A stretch of 64,000 nt of DNA from positions 62,001 to 126,000 of the forward strand of contig NZ_FPBM01000005.1 in the NCBI RefSeq assembly GCF_900116715.1, read 5' to 3'. This document shows, in pieces, positions 1 to 9,024 of the stretch. The notes under the pieces were generated by a model. The model did not search any database and had not been told where the DNA came from. It saw only the letters and a program-made list of their open reading frames with translations. The position numbers and the translations under genes are program-made. Origin of the DNA: Polaromonas sp. YR568 (lineage in GTDB: Bacteria > Pseudomonadota > Gammaproteobacteria > Burkholderiales > Burkholderiaceae_C). Each line of letters starts with the position of its first letter. The first letter of the stretch is position 1.

Positions 1-82
1 CGAAGTCGGTGCTGCCAGCGGAGGAAGGAGAAGAAGAGGAGCTCATCCCTCATTATCCGCTCCAGCCCTATTTCAGCCCTTA

Positions 83-868
83 TCAGCGATGGCAAAACAC
101 CGGGCGGCGCTTCTCCACAAAGGCGGCCGTACCCTCCCGCGCATCCTGCGAGCCTGCCGCAATCATGAACTGCGCGGCCTCTAACGCCAGGCCCTCGTCG
201 ATGGAAACATTGAGGCCACGCGTCACCGCGCGCAGCGAAGCTGTCACCGCCACGGCGGAGTTGGCGGCAATCAGGTCCGCCATACGCAGGCATGCCGGCA
301 GCAAGTCATGGGCAGGCACCACATGGTTGATCAGACCGATCAACAAAGCCTCTTCCGCGCTGATCGCCTCGCCGGTCAGGATCATTTCATTGGCGCGTTT
401 GCGGCCGATGTGGCGCGGCAGGCGCTGCGTGCCGCCAAAGGGCGGCGGAAAACCGAGGCGGATTTCCGGTTTGGCAAAACTGGCATGCTCAGCCGCAATC
501 GCAAGGCTGCAGGCTTCCATGGTTTCGCAACCGCCGCCAAAGGCCATGCCGTTGACCGCCGCGATGATGGGCTTGGGGTAGTTTTCAATGCGGCGGGTCA
601 TGGCCTGGCCGCGCATCACGAAGTTCCGGTAGGCTGCTTCGGGCGATGCGGCGATGTCGGGCGCGAAGCCGGCGATGTCGGCGCCCGCGCTGAAAGCCTT
701 GTCGCCCTGCCCCGTCAGCACCAGGCAGCGCACGCTGTCGTCGCGCTCCAGCGCGTTGAGCCGGTCCATCAGTTCGTCGATCAACTCGTAACTGAGGGCA
801 TTGAGTTTGTGAGGCCGGTTCAGCGTCAGCACCACGTGCTGGCCATGGCGTTCGGTTTCTATCAGCAT
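83..868 (-). CDS. enoyl-CoA hydratase/isomerase family protein
   Basis: A 261-aa crotonase-fold protein expected to hydrate trans-2-enoyl-CoA in the cytoplasm. The oxyanion-hole segment AGADI lies at residues 61-65 and GGGCE near 111-115. Both glutamates used by true hydratases are present (E115 in GGGCE, E135 in KPEIRLG), which favours hydratase over a bare isomerase; the acyl-CoA substrate cannot be read. An upstream in-frame extension exists, but I chose the ATG at 868 because GGAGAC sits just before it and the extension falls inside the DUF2917 gene. The start overlaps the end of that gene by 7 bases, so the two are probably co-translated. Confidence 0.9.
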   Translation of the reverse strand: MLIETERHGQHVVLTLNRPHKLNALSYELIDELMDRLNALERDDSVRCLVLTGQGDKAFSAGADIAGFAPDIAASPEAAYRNFVMRGQAMTRRIENYPKPIIAAVNGMAFGGGCETMEACSLAIAAEHASFAKPEIRLGFPPPFGGTQRLPRHIGRKRANEMILTGEAISAEEALLIGLINHVVPAHDLLPACLRMADLIAANSAVAVTASLRAVTRGLNVSIDEGLALEAAQFMIAAGSQDAREGTAAFVEKRRPVFCHR

Positions 869-1140
869 CTTGTCTCCATGGGATTTGACATGGCGGCGCC
901 GGGTGATGCCCATAACAGGACGCCGGAGCCGCGCGGGGCGCCCACAAAGTAAGTTGCGGCCTGCGGCGTGACAAAGGACTGGCCGCGCTCCAGCACAACG
1001 TCGCTCTCCGGGCCGAGCCCGGCCAGCGCATCGCTGGTGATCCAGAGGGTGCCTTCGGCGCAGGTCAGGGCCTGGCCTTGGGGCAGGCGAAAGTGTTTCG
1101 GGATAGGCCCGAGCTTCAACGGGGTTTGCAGAGCATGCAT
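862..1140 (-). CDS. DUF2917 domain protein
   Basis: A 92-aa cytoplasmic protein matching the DUF2917 pattern seen in Burkholderiales: a short beta-rich, cupin-like domain with EGTLWIT and a later SFVTPQAATYFVG segment. Function unknown. I chose the ATG at 1140 over an earlier one (1176) because AAGGAG lies 6 bases before it. Its end overlaps the start of the enoyl-CoA hydratase gene. It is divergent from a GcvA-like LysR gene, an arrangement I recall as frequent in this order, so that regulator may control it. Confidence 0.75.
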   Translation of the reverse strand: MHALQTPLKLGPIPKHFRLPQGQALTCAEGTLWITSDALAGLGPESDVVLERGQSFVTPQAATYFVGAPRGSGVLLWASPGAAMSNPMETRC

Positions 1141-1235
1141 TGCGGACTCCTTGAAAAGTGTGGTTTGATTCTTCAACGGAGCCGGCCCGCGTGGCCGGAT
1201 GGTTTGTCATCCGGGGTATTCCAATCACTCATGCC

Positions 1236-2159
1236 ATGCTGAGCCCTTCTTCCTCCCATGCGCTGCGCGCCATGTCGCTCGATGCCATACGCGGCTTCGA
1301 ATCGGCCGCGCGCCACCTGAGCTTCACGGCCGCGGCCGAAGAGTTGTGCATCACGCAGTCGGCGGTGAGCAAACAAGTCAAAAGTCTGGAAGATGCGCTG
1401 AGCACGGTATTGTTCTTGCGCGGCGGAAAAGGGCTGAGCCTCACGCCCGAGGGCCGTCAGCTCTTTGAGGCGGCCCGCAACTCACTCGCACAACTGGCCT
1501 CGGCCGTAGACCGCCTGCTGGCAGCAGACAGGGTCTCGGTCTCCGTCAGCACCACGCCCTCATTTGCGGCGCTGTGGTTGGCACCCAAGCTCGCACAGTT
1601 TCAGCAAATGGAGCCCGCGATTGATGTGCGTGTCGATGCCTCGGAGGCACGGGCCAACCTGGAGCGCGAAGGCCTGGACATGGCTGTGCGGCTGAGCCAG
1701 GTGCTGCCGGACGACCCCGCCCCGCCGCACTTGCTGCAGGAGCAGGCGCTGCTGGTGGCCGCGCCTGAGGTTGCGGCGCGCATCCACGCCGCTGACGGTA
1801 TCTTGCAAACACCGCTGCTTGTTTACTACGACCCGGCTACGCGCTTTCCCTGGATGTCATGGCCGGCCTGGTACGAGCGACTGGGGCTCAAACAATCGGC
1901 CCAACAACCGTGCCTCTACTTTTCACAGTACGAGCATGTGTTGACCGCCGCCGTGCAGGGCGCTGGCATTGCCATAGGGCGCACACCGCTGGTGTTACCG
2001 CTGCTGCGCAGCGGCCAGCTGCAAGTGGTCCTGCCTGGCGAGTCGGTCCCGGGACTGGGCTATCGCATCATCATCTCGACCCACAGCGCGGAACGGCCGG
2101 CGGTACAAAAATTCCGCGCCTGGCTGGAGCGCGAACTCGCACTCGAAGCCATCGCCTGA
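1236..2159 (+). CDS. LysR-type regulator, GcvA-like
   Basis: A LysR-family DNA-binding activator or repressor. The N-terminal winged helix-turn-helix reads AARHLSFTAAAEELCITQSA followed by VSKQVKSLE. The effector-binding domain follows, with STTPSFAALWLAPKL typical of the GcvA subgroup. No start has a convincing ribosome site: ATG 1236 gives 307 aa, ATG 1272 gives 295 aa and a longer form begins at 1158. I use 1236 because it keeps the usual length and leaves a short divergent promoter. It diverges from the DUF2917-hydratase pair and converges on the PPOX gene. Confidence 0.85.
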   Translation: MLSPSSSHALRAMSLDAIRGFESAARHLSFTAAAEELCITQSAVSKQVKSLEDALSTVLFLRGGKGLSLTPEGRQLFEAARNSLAQLASAVDRLLAADRVSVSVSTTPSFAALWLAPKLAQFQQMEPAIDVRVDASEARANLEREGLDMAVRLSQVLPDDPAPPHLLQEQALLVAAPEVAARIHAADGILQTPLLVYYDPATRFPWMSWPAWYERLGLKQSAQQPCLYFSQYEHVLTAAVQGAGIAIGRTPLVLPLLRSGQLQVVLPGESVPGLGYRIIISTHSAERPAVQKFRAWLERELALEAIA

Positions 2160-2191
2160 TAACGCGACGGAGCTGAGGCCTCTTACGCTCC

Positions 2192-3148
2192 TTACGCCCA
2201 GACACCTGTGGTTGCCAGGGCAGGTGACAACTCCGCCTCACCCCAACGCAAAGGCAGTGAGTTCTCCACCAGCCGCATGGACTGCACCTTGAAGCGCAGC
2301 AGACGCTGGGCGCCGGTGAAAGATTCGACCTCCGGGCCATCCCAGATGATCTCCGCCATGACGGCCAGGTAAAGCAGGTCGCCGTTGTCGAAGTCGGCAA
2401 ACAACAAACCGGCGCGCGGGTTCACCACAATATTGCCCAGTGTGTTGAAGAAAAAGTTGCCAAAAAAATCCGGCATGGTGAGCGTGCCATCGGCTTCCAC
2501 CCGCACAAAACCCGGCTTGCCGCCACGGTGCGACACGTCCACACCGCCTGCGCGGCCGGCTTGCTCACTGTCGCCCGCATAGGCGGTAGCGATAAAGAGG
2601 GTGTCGGCCAGCCCGATCATGCGGCGTGCGGCGTCGTTCAGTTGCGCGGATTCGTGGATCACCGGTTTGGGGGAACGCGCCTGATCCACATACTCCGGCT
2701 CACGCGCCTGGATGTACTTGGGGCAGTTGCCAAAACTCTGGCTCACTTCCACCGCAAAGCCCGAAGCATTGAGGCCGCGAACGATGCCGTTCATGCGGTT
2801 ACGCCGGCGCGTGTGCGGCTCCAGACCCAGAAGGCCGATGGGCGCACCATCAACCAGGGTTGCTTGTAAGGGGTCGCCCGCCAACGGTTGCGCGCGCAGC
2901 ACCAGGTGATGCGGATCCGGCGAGTGGATAAAACCCGGCGGCTGGGCCAGTATCGAAGCCCAGGGCTGGCCGGCATCGTCTACCGTGCCGGCCACAACGA
3001 AAGGCAGTTGTTCGAAAAATTCGCGGTGCTGGTCGGGCATGAAGTCGCGGATCACCCGCGGGCCGATTTCCGCCATGCGCTCACGCACGGCCGCGCCCAC
3101 ACGCGCCTGCACGGCGCGCTCACCTTCGTGAAATGCCGGGGCGGTCAT
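2192..3148 (-). CDS. pyridoxamine 5'-phosphate oxidase family (flavin-binding) protein
   Basis: A 318-aa soluble protein with a PPOX-type split-barrel fold. An N-terminal FMN-binding barrel begins near FVVAGTVDDAGQPWASIL (about residues 50-67), and a second barrel-like part carries the GGKPGFVRV and DFFGNFFFNTLGN segments. Such proteins bind FMN or F420-like flavins; the substrate is unknown and it is not PdxH itself. Its ATG overlaps the stop of the glutathione S-transferase gene by four bases (ATGA), so the two are translationally coupled. This suggests a shared detoxification or redox role. Confidence 0.85.
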   Translation of the reverse strand: MTAPAFHEGERAVQARVGAAVRERMAEIGPRVIRDFMPDQHREFFEQLPFVVAGTVDDAGQPWASILAQPPGFIHSPDPHHLVLRAQPLAGDPLQATLVDGAPIGLLGLEPHTRRRNRMNGIVRGLNASGFAVEVSQSFGNCPKYIQAREPEYVDQARSPKPVIHESAQLNDAARRMIGLADTLFIATAYAGDSEQAGRAGGVDVSHRGGKPGFVRVEADGTLTMPDFFGNFFFNTLGNIVVNPRAGLLFADFDNGDLLYLAVMAEIIWDGPEVESFTGAQRLLRFKVQSMRLVENSLPLRWGEAELSPALATTGVWA

Positions 3149-3798
3149 GCGGCCAACCCCACGGGGGTCCTCACCATGGGTACAAAGCGCGGCAAGGCTT
3201 CGATGCGGGCCAGCCAGGCGCGCAGCTTGGGATAAGCCTCCAGTGACACATTGCCTTCTGGCGCATGAGCCGCATAGCTGTAGTTGGCAATATCGGCCAG
3301 CGTAGGCGTGCTGCCCGCCAGAAAAGCGGACTGGCCGAGTTGCTGCTCCATCACAGCGAAGAGGGCGTGGGCGCGTTCAATCGCCTCCGGGCTTTCGGGC
3401 CGCTTGAACAGCTGGATCACACGCGCCGCAGCGGGACCATAAGCGAGCTGGCCGGCCGCCACCGAGAACCAGCGCTGCACAGCCGCCGCAGCCAGCGGGT
3501 CGCGCGGCAGCCACTGGTCCGCATCCGGTGCGTAGCGTGCATTGAGGTAGACGAGGATGGCGTTGGAGTCGGCCAGCGTGACATCACCGTCCTGGATCAC
3601 CGGCACCTGGCCGAAGGCATTCATCGCCAAGAAGGCAGGCGTCTTGTGGCCCTTGGTGGCCAGATCGATCTCGATGCGTTCGAAGGGCAGGCCCAGCAGG
3701 GAGAGAAACAGCTCCACCCGGTGCGAGTGGCCGGAGATGGCGACGCGGTGCAAGCGGATGGGCTGGGCGGGGGCGGCTTTGGCGGTGGGTGTGCTCAT
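3145..3798 (-). CDS. glutathione S-transferase
   Basis: A 217-aa cytosolic GST that conjugates glutathione to electrophiles or reduces peroxides. The N-terminal thioredoxin-like domain (about residues 12-90) has a SGHSHRVELFLSLLGLPF helix start with candidate catalytic Ser, the cis-proline NAFGQVPVI and the ADSNAILVYL glutathione-binding segment. A helical C-terminal domain follows. It is the first gene of a two-gene unit with the PPOX protein and diverges from a LysR gene at 3948, which is the likely regulator. Confidence 0.92.
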   Translation of the reverse strand: MSTPTAKAAPAQPIRLHRVAISGHSHRVELFLSLLGLPFERIEIDLATKGHKTPAFLAMNAFGQVPVIQDGDVTLADSNAILVYLNARYAPDADQWLPRDPLAAAAVQRWFSVAAGQLAYGPAAARVIQLFKRPESPEAIERAHALFAVMEQQLGQSAFLAGSTPTLADIANYSYAAHAPEGNVSLEAYPKLRAWLARIEALPRFVPMVRTPVGLAA

Positions 3799-3947
3799 GG
3801 TGGTCTTTCTGTTTTGGGGTGAACGCCAGGAAATGGCTTGGTCAGATGTGGATTCTGTTTGAACCGTTTAATTGAATAAATGGCGTGCATCACATTTAAC
3901 TAATCCGATAACTGGATGAATTGCCTCAACAGGCGTAGCATGTCGCC

Positions 3948-4838
3948 ATGGACAAGCTCAAGGCCATGGAGGCCTTTATTCACATTGCCGAGCAAGGCAG
4001 CCTCACCGCCGCGGCGCAGGTCATGGAGTCCTCCTTGCCCGCCATGGTGCGCACGCTGGCGGGCCTGGAAGCAGAGCTGGGCGTGCGGCTTTTCAACCGC
4101 ACCACGCGGCGCATCTCGCTCACAGAGGAAGGCCGCCGCCACCTGGAAAGCTGCCGCCAGATCCTGACTTCGCTGGCCGATGCCGAGGCGGCGCTTTCGG
4201 CCGACGCTGCCGAGCCCGCCGGCCACCTCACCATCACCGCGCCCATGCTGTTTGGGGAAATGCATGTGGCGCCCGCCGTGACACGCTTTGTGCAGCACCA
4301 CGAGAAGATGCGCTGCTCCATGGTGCTGCTGGACCGCGTGGTCAATTTGCTCGAAGAAGGCATCGATGTGGGCATACGCATTGGCGAGCCCGAGGACTCC
4401 AGCCTGGTGGCGCAGAACGTGGGCTATATCCGCCGCCTGGTGGTGGCCAGCCCGGCCTGGCTGCGCCGCCACGGTGTGCCCCAGCACCCCAAAGACCTGC
4501 TCAAGGCCAACTGCGTGCGCATCACCGACCATTCCCCCACATGGGGCCCGTTCAATGACGGGGGCCGGCCCCTGCGCCTGGCGGTCAGTGGTAATCTGGA
4601 GTTCAACCAGATCGCACCGGCCGTGGCGGCATGCGTGGCGGGGGCGGGTTTGGGTTCTTTTTTCTCATACCAGGTGGCGCCGTTTTTAAAGACCAAGCAG
4701 CTGCGCACCGTGCTGCAGGATTTTGAGCCGCCGCCCCGGCCCATCAACCTGGTCTATCCGCACGCCCGGCTACTGCCCATGCGCACGCGGGTGTTCATCG
4801 AGTGGATGAAAAAGGAACTGCGGGAGTTCCAGTCTTGA
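3948..4838 (+). CDS. LysR-type regulator
   Basis: A 296-aa LysR regulator. The N-terminal helix-turn-helix includes AFIHIAEQGSLTAAAQVME, then VRTLAGLEAELGVRLFNRTT, and the substrate-binding domain starts near GHLTITAPMLFGE. It belongs to the large group of LysR proteins found beside GST or oxidoreductase genes in Burkholderiales. It diverges from the GST-PPOX pair across 149 bases of AT-richer DNA. glutathione reductase follows 55 bases downstream on the same strand, so a glutathione-related regulon is plausible but not shown. Confidence 0.9.
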   Translation: MDKLKAMEAFIHIAEQGSLTAAAQVMESSLPAMVRTLAGLEAELGVRLFNRTTRRISLTEEGRRHLESCRQILTSLADAEAALSADAAEPAGHLTITAPMLFGEMHVAPAVTRFVQHHEKMRCSMVLLDRVVNLLEEGIDVGIRIGEPEDSSLVAQNVGYIRRLVVASPAWLRRHGVPQHPKDLLKANCVRITDHSPTWGPFNDGGRPLRLAVSGNLEFNQIAPAVAACVAGAGLGSFFSYQVAPFLKTKQLRTVLQDFEPPPRPINLVYPHARLLPMRTRVFIEWMKKELREFQS

Positions 4839-4893
4839 CAGCCGGCATTCAGGCACCAGATAAGAGAAGAAAAGAGAAGAAGGAATACAGCGC

Positions 4894-6261
4894 ATGCAGA
4901 CTTTTGACTTTGACCTTTTTGTGATCGGCGGCGGCAGCGGCGGTGTGCGCGCGGCGCGCATGTCGGCCCAGCGCGGCGCGCGCGTGGCCCTGGCTGAATT
5001 TGCCGCCATGGGCGGCACCTGCGTGAATGTGGGCTGCATCCCAAAAAAGCTCTACAGCTACGCCGCCCACTACGGCGACAGTTTTGAAGAATCGCACGGC
5101 TTCGGCTGGGTGGGCGAGAAGCCGGTATTCGACTGGGACCTGCTCAAGGCCAACCGCGCACGGGAGATCGCGCGGCTCAACGGCATTTACGTGCAGCTGC
5201 TTGACACGGCCGGCGTGAAGATCATCAAAGGCTGGGCGCGACTGCTGGATGAGCACACCGTCGAAGTCGACGACAAGAAGTTCACGGCCAAATACATCCT
5301 GATCTCCACCGGCGGCACCGCCACCGTGCCGGCCGTGCCGGGGCGTGAGCATGTGGTGACCTCCGACCACATGTTCGACCTCAAGCCCTTTCCCAAGCGC
5401 CTGCTGGTGGTGGGCGGCGGCTACATCGCCAGCGAATTCGCCTCCATCTTCAATGGCCTGGGCTCAGAGGTGACGCAGGTGCACCGCCGCGACATGCTGC
5501 TTACGGGCTTTGACGACGATGTGCGGCGTTTTATCGCCGCCGAAATGAGCAAGACCGGCATCAAGCTGCAACTGGGCGCTGAAGTGGCGGCCATCAAGAA
5601 GACCGATTCCGGCCTGCAGGTGGAACTCAAAGGCGGTACCAGCCTTGAAGTCGATACCGTGCTCTACGCCACCGGCCGCGTAGCCAATGCCAATGGCATC
5701 GGGCTTGAAACTGTTGGCGTGGCGTTGAATGCGGCCGGCGCTGTTCAGGTCAATGACCAGTACCAGACTTCCGTGCCGTCGATTTATGCGCTGGGCGACG
5801 TGACGGCCCGCCTGCAGCTCACCCCGGTGGCAACTGGTGAAGCCATGGTGGTGGTGGACCAGCTCTTTGGCCCCGCCGCCGGCAAAAAACCGCGCAACAT
5901 GAGCTACGAGTTTGTGCCGACCGCCGTGTTCACCCACCCCAACATCGGCACGGTCGGTTATTCGGAAGCCGATGCGCGCAAAAAATTCGGCAAGGTCACG
6001 GTGTTTCGCGCCGACTTCAAGGCGCTCAAGCACACGCTGAGCGGCAGCACCGAACGCACGCTAATGAAGCTGCTGGTGGAAGACGCCACCGACCGCGTGG
6101 TGGGCCTGCACATGGTGGGGCCCGACGCCGGGGAGGTCGTGCAGGGCTTTGCGGTGGCGATGAAGGCCGGCGCGACCAAGGCGGTTTTTGACAGCACCAT
6201 AGGCATCCACCCCACGGTGGCCGAGGAGTTCGTGACGATGCGGGATCCGGTCAAGGATTGA
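4894..6261 (+). CDS. gor: glutathione-disulfide reductase
   Basis: A 455-aa cytosolic FAD- and NADPH-dependent reductase that keeps glutathione reduced. The FAD site IGGGSGGVRAARMSA is at residues 11-25. The redox disulfide is GGTCVNVGCIPKK with C43 and C48. A second Rossmann motif VVGGGYIASEFASI is followed by HRRD, a pattern consistent with NADPH. The C-terminal catalytic HPT(V)AEE has His439. These features fit glutathione reductase rather than dihydrolipoamide or mercuric reductase. It starts 55 bases after the LysR gene. Confidence 0.95.
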   Translation: MQTFDFDLFVIGGGSGGVRAARMSAQRGARVALAEFAAMGGTCVNVGCIPKKLYSYAAHYGDSFEESHGFGWVGEKPVFDWDLLKANRAREIARLNGIYVQLLDTAGVKIIKGWARLLDEHTVEVDDKKFTAKYILISTGGTATVPAVPGREHVVTSDHMFDLKPFPKRLLVVGGGYIASEFASIFNGLGSEVTQVHRRDMLLTGFDDDVRRFIAAEMSKTGIKLQLGAEVAAIKKTDSGLQVELKGGTSLEVDTVLYATGRVANANGIGLETVGVALNAAGAVQVNDQYQTSVPSIYALGDVTARLQLTPVATGEAMVVVDQLFGPAAGKKPRNMSYEFVPTAVFTHPNIGTVGYSEADARKKFGKVTVFRADFKALKHTLSGSTERTLMKLLVEDATDRVVGLHMVGPDAGEVVQGFAVAMKAGATKAVFDSTIGIHPTVAEEFVTMRDPVKD

Positions 6262-6334
6262 GCTCAGCGCAATGCCGTCGCCGGTGGCCTCGCGCTATTC
6301 TTTATTCCGAGAGCACCCAAGGAGAGAAAGAAAA

Positions 6335-6535
6335 ATGAGATTACTGATTGCGCTGATTCTTCCGTGGCTGACCTTCTTCACCATCGGGCGGCCATTTGCG
6401 GGCATTTTCTGCCTGCTGCTGCAAATCACCCTGATCGGCTGGTTGCCGGCCACGATCTGGGCCGTTTATGCACTGAGCCAGTACAAAACGGACCAGAAAA
6501 TCAAAGAGGCACTGGCCAGCCAGGGGCGCGGCTAG
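6335..6535 (+). CDS. YqaE/Pmp3 family small membrane protein
   Basis: A 66-aa protein with two hydrophobic segments (about residues 2-17 and 21-47) joined by a GRPFAG turn, and a charged C-terminal tail. This is the two-helix hairpin typical of the YqaE/Pmp3 stress-linked inner-membrane proteins. The exact function in bacteria is not established. The ATG at 6335 has AAGGAG about 9 bases upstream, which decides against the longer frame from 6272. It lies 73 bases after gor and may be co-transcribed. Confidence 0.82.
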   Translation: MRLLIALILPWLTFFTIGRPFAGIFCLLLQITLIGWLPATIWAVYALSQYKTDQKIKEALASQGRG

Positions 6536-6556
6536 GCGCCCGCCCGCAGGCTGCGC

Positions 6557-7561
6557 TTAATCCGTGTCGGAGTCGCTGTCGTCCGCGGCGCCGGCATCCG
6601 GCTCACGGTCTTTCAGCCGCGCCGCCAGCCGCTCCCGAATAGCGCCGGCCTCATCCAGAAACTGCGGCACAGGCACCGCCGGCGCCATACGCAAAGCCGG
6701 CGGGTAGATGGTCGACATATACAGCTTGTTCGACAGGCGCTTGTTCTGCAGCCAGTTGGTGCCCAGCATGGCCACAAGGCCCAGCACAGCCACACCCGCC
6801 ACCAGCCCCGCCAGGCCGCGGCGCCGCTGCGGCACGATCACCGTCAGGTGCAGGTAAATCGCCACAGCAGCACCCAGCAAGGTCAGCTGCACTTCAAAGC
6901 GCGACAGGCTTTCCAGCGAAAACATGAAAGCGAGCAAGCCGGCCAGTACGGACACCAGCTGAATCCCCAAGGCGCTGGCGCAGGCGATGCGCACATGCCG
7001 CCAGAACTGCAGGCGGTGGGTAAAGAGCTTGGTCGCCAGGGCCCACAAACCCGCCCAGACAGCCGTGCCCATCGCCACTGCCGCAAGCAGGCCGGGCAAT
7101 TGCCGCGCCAGTTGGGACGGCTCGGTCAGCGTAAGCCACGACTGGCCCACCACCAGGGCAAGCATGCCCATGACGGCCCATACCGTCCAGGCCACAGTGC
7201 GCCACGGGAAGCGCGGCAGCGGCTCTTCGGCCGCGATGGGCGCCTCGGCCAGGCGCAGGCCCAGCTTCAGGCGGCCCAGGGTCAGGGCTTCGCTGTCAGG
7301 CCAGTTGAATTGTGTGCCCTGCCCATGCTGTGCGCGCCCCAGCGCCACGCCGTTGACGGTGTCCAGCACCTGCACGGTGACCACGCCCTCCGGCGTGCGG
7401 TCTATGCGCAGATGCTCGCCGGCCACATGGCTGTCGTCCAGCACCAGGTCGGCCGTGAGCGCGCGGCCCACGGTGACGGGCCAGTGCCGCACGTCCAGCT
7501 TGGCCACCAGGGCCCCATTTCGATCAGTCGCCTGCAACAGGCCCAGGATGCCGGCGCTCAT
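6557..7561 (-). CDS. FHA-domain membrane protein
   Basis: A 334-aa protein with an N-terminal forkhead-associated domain (about residues 10-100; VGRALTADLVLDDSHVAGEH carries the Gly-Arg and Ser-x-x-x-x-H signature for phosphothreonine binding). Five hydrophobic helices between about residues 120 and 285 and a periplasmic or cytosolic acidic tail follow. Its ATG overlaps the stop of the upstream serine protease gene by four bases, fixing the start at 7561 and coupling their translation. The pair suggests phospho-dependent recruitment of a membrane complex around an exported protease; the partner kinase is not in the window. Confidence 0.82.
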   Translation of the reverse strand: MSAGILGLLQATDRNGALVAKLDVRHWPVTVGRALTADLVLDDSHVAGEHLRIDRTPEGVVTVQVLDTVNGVALGRAQHGQGTQFNWPDSEALTLGRLKLGLRLAEAPIAAEEPLPRFPWRTVAWTVWAVMGMLALVVGQSWLTLTEPSQLARQLPGLLAAVAMGTAVWAGLWALATKLFTHRLQFWRHVRIACASALGIQLVSVLAGLLAFMFSLESLSRFEVQLTLLGAAVAIYLHLTVIVPQRRRGLAGLVAGVAVLGLVAMLGTNWLQNKRLSNKLYMSTIYPPALRMAPAVPVPQFLDEAGAIRERLAARLKDREPDAGAADDSDSDTD

Positions 7562-8928
7562 CGTACGGCCTCCCATTTAAAGCCGCCCAGGTAGTGCTCG
7601 ACCAGCTTGAGGCCGTTGTCAAAGCTCACCCCCTGCGCGTCCATGCGCCCTTGCACGCCACGCGTGGACTGGTTGACCGACATGGTCAGCACCGACACGT
7701 CGTAAAGGCCCGGCAGCTTGCGGTAGGCGCTCATGCAGACCACGGCGCGCATCGGCATGCCGCCGGTCTCGATAAATCGTTCCGAACACTCGGCCGGCGT
7801 GGCCTTGCGCGAGCCCCGGGTGGAGAAATATTCATTGGCAAAGCTTTGTGAATACATGGCGGCAAAGCGCAAGGGCCCCAGCTTGGGCGCGTTATAGGCC
7901 TCATAGCGCAGGCGTATGTAGCCGGTGTTGAAGTCGCCCGCAAACACGTGGCTGTCGATCTGGCAGTCGGTGCGCTCGAGCTCAAAGGCCTTGAAGTCGG
8001 GCTCACGCCCGCGGCCCCAGCAGCGGGCCAGCGCGTCGTCAGGCACGGGCACGCTGTAGCCGTCGTGTTTTTGCGGCGTGAGCGGCGTCGCGGTAAAACG
8101 CTGTGTCAGCAGCGCCTGGTGCTCGCCGAGCTGGCGCGCCACTTCGGCATGCGCAGGTTTGGTGATGGGCTTGGCCGACGCGGCCTTGGCCAGCAGGGCC
8201 TGGGCGAATTCGGCGGGGATCAGGAAACTCAGCAAATCGCCATCGAGCCGCTTGGACACATTGACGCCCACCACCTGGCCCGAATCATCCAGCGCAGGGC
8301 CGCCGCTCATGCCGGGGTTGAGCGCACCGCCGAAGAAGATACGCGGGTAAAAACTGCGCTGCACCAGGCCGTTATAAGTACCTTCGGTGACGGCAAAGCC
8401 GATGTCCAGCGGATTGCCCAGCGAATAGATGCGCTCGCCGCGCGCCAGCGGCTTGGCCGCATCGCGGAAAGCCAGTTGCGGCATGCCGCTAGCGGGCGCC
8501 TTCACACGCAGCAGGGCCAGGTCGTTGCGCACATCAAAGGCCAGCAGCTCGACTTCGGCCTCCTTGCCGTCGACCGGCACATAAACGCCGCGGTAGCGCT
8601 CGGGCTCCAGAGCGAGCTGGCTGGCCACATGGAAGTTGGTGATGATGAGCCCGTTGGCCGACACAAAAAAGCCCGAACCCACGCTGGCCTGGGTGTTGGA
8701 GTTGCGCAGCAGTGTGCGTATTTGCACCAGCTTGTCGCGTGTGGTTTCGTAGGCGCGCTGGGCGTCGCGCGAGATCTGGGCAGGAGCCGGCGCTGGGGCC
8801 GCTGCCGGGGCGCCGCGTGCGGGCGCCGGGGTTTGAGCGTAAGCCGCATGCAGGCACAGGGCCGCCGCGAGGGCCCCCAGCACGACCTGCATACGTCCCA
8901 AGTGCCCTGATGGCTTGTAATGGTTCAT
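7558..8928 (-). CDS. trypsin-like (S1C/DegP-type) serine protease, exported
   Basis: A 456-aa exported protein: an N-terminal signal segment ending near LHAAYAQ, a Pro/Ala-rich linker (about 33-50), then a chymotrypsin-fold domain with the full triad H100 (TNFHVAS), D136 (RNDLALL) and S208 (NPGMSGGP). No PDZ domain is evident. Instead the roughly 200 C-terminal residues form a separate unassigned domain with several cysteines. It probably cleaves or senses periplasmic proteins. Coupled by ATGA overlap to the FHA membrane protein downstream. Confidence 0.87.
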   Translation of the reverse strand: MNHYKPSGHLGRMQVVLGALAAALCLHAAYAQTPAPARGAPAAAPAPAPAQISRDAQRAYETTRDKLVQIRTLLRNSNTQASVGSGFFVSANGLIITNFHVASQLALEPERYRGVYVPVDGKEAEVELLAFDVRNDLALLRVKAPASGMPQLAFRDAAKPLARGERIYSLGNPLDIGFAVTEGTYNGLVQRSFYPRIFFGGALNPGMSGGPALDDSGQVVGVNVSKRLDGDLLSFLIPAEFAQALLAKAASAKPITKPAHAEVARQLGEHQALLTQRFTATPLTPQKHDGYSVPVPDDALARCWGRGREPDFKAFELERTDCQIDSHVFAGDFNTGYIRLRYEAYNAPKLGPLRFAAMYSQSFANEYFSTRGSRKATPAECSERFIETGGMPMRAVVCMSAYRKLPGLYDVSVLTMSVNQSTRGVQGRMDAQGVSFDNGLKLVEHYLGGFKWEAVR

Positions 8929-9024
8929 CGATGCATTCTAGGGCGGGGCCATGACACTTGCCGCACAATGAGGTGCATGCCTTCGACTTTTCGTCGCCCG
9001 CCTCTTTCGTCCCAAGGAGTTTCC

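Noticed and set aside
9..581. Plus-strand 190-codon frame at the window start
   Set aside because: It lies opposite the enoyl-CoA hydratase gene, has no ribosome site and an Arg/Ala/Ser-rich sequence typical of antisense frames in GC-rich DNA. Bases 1-82 hold nothing I can support.
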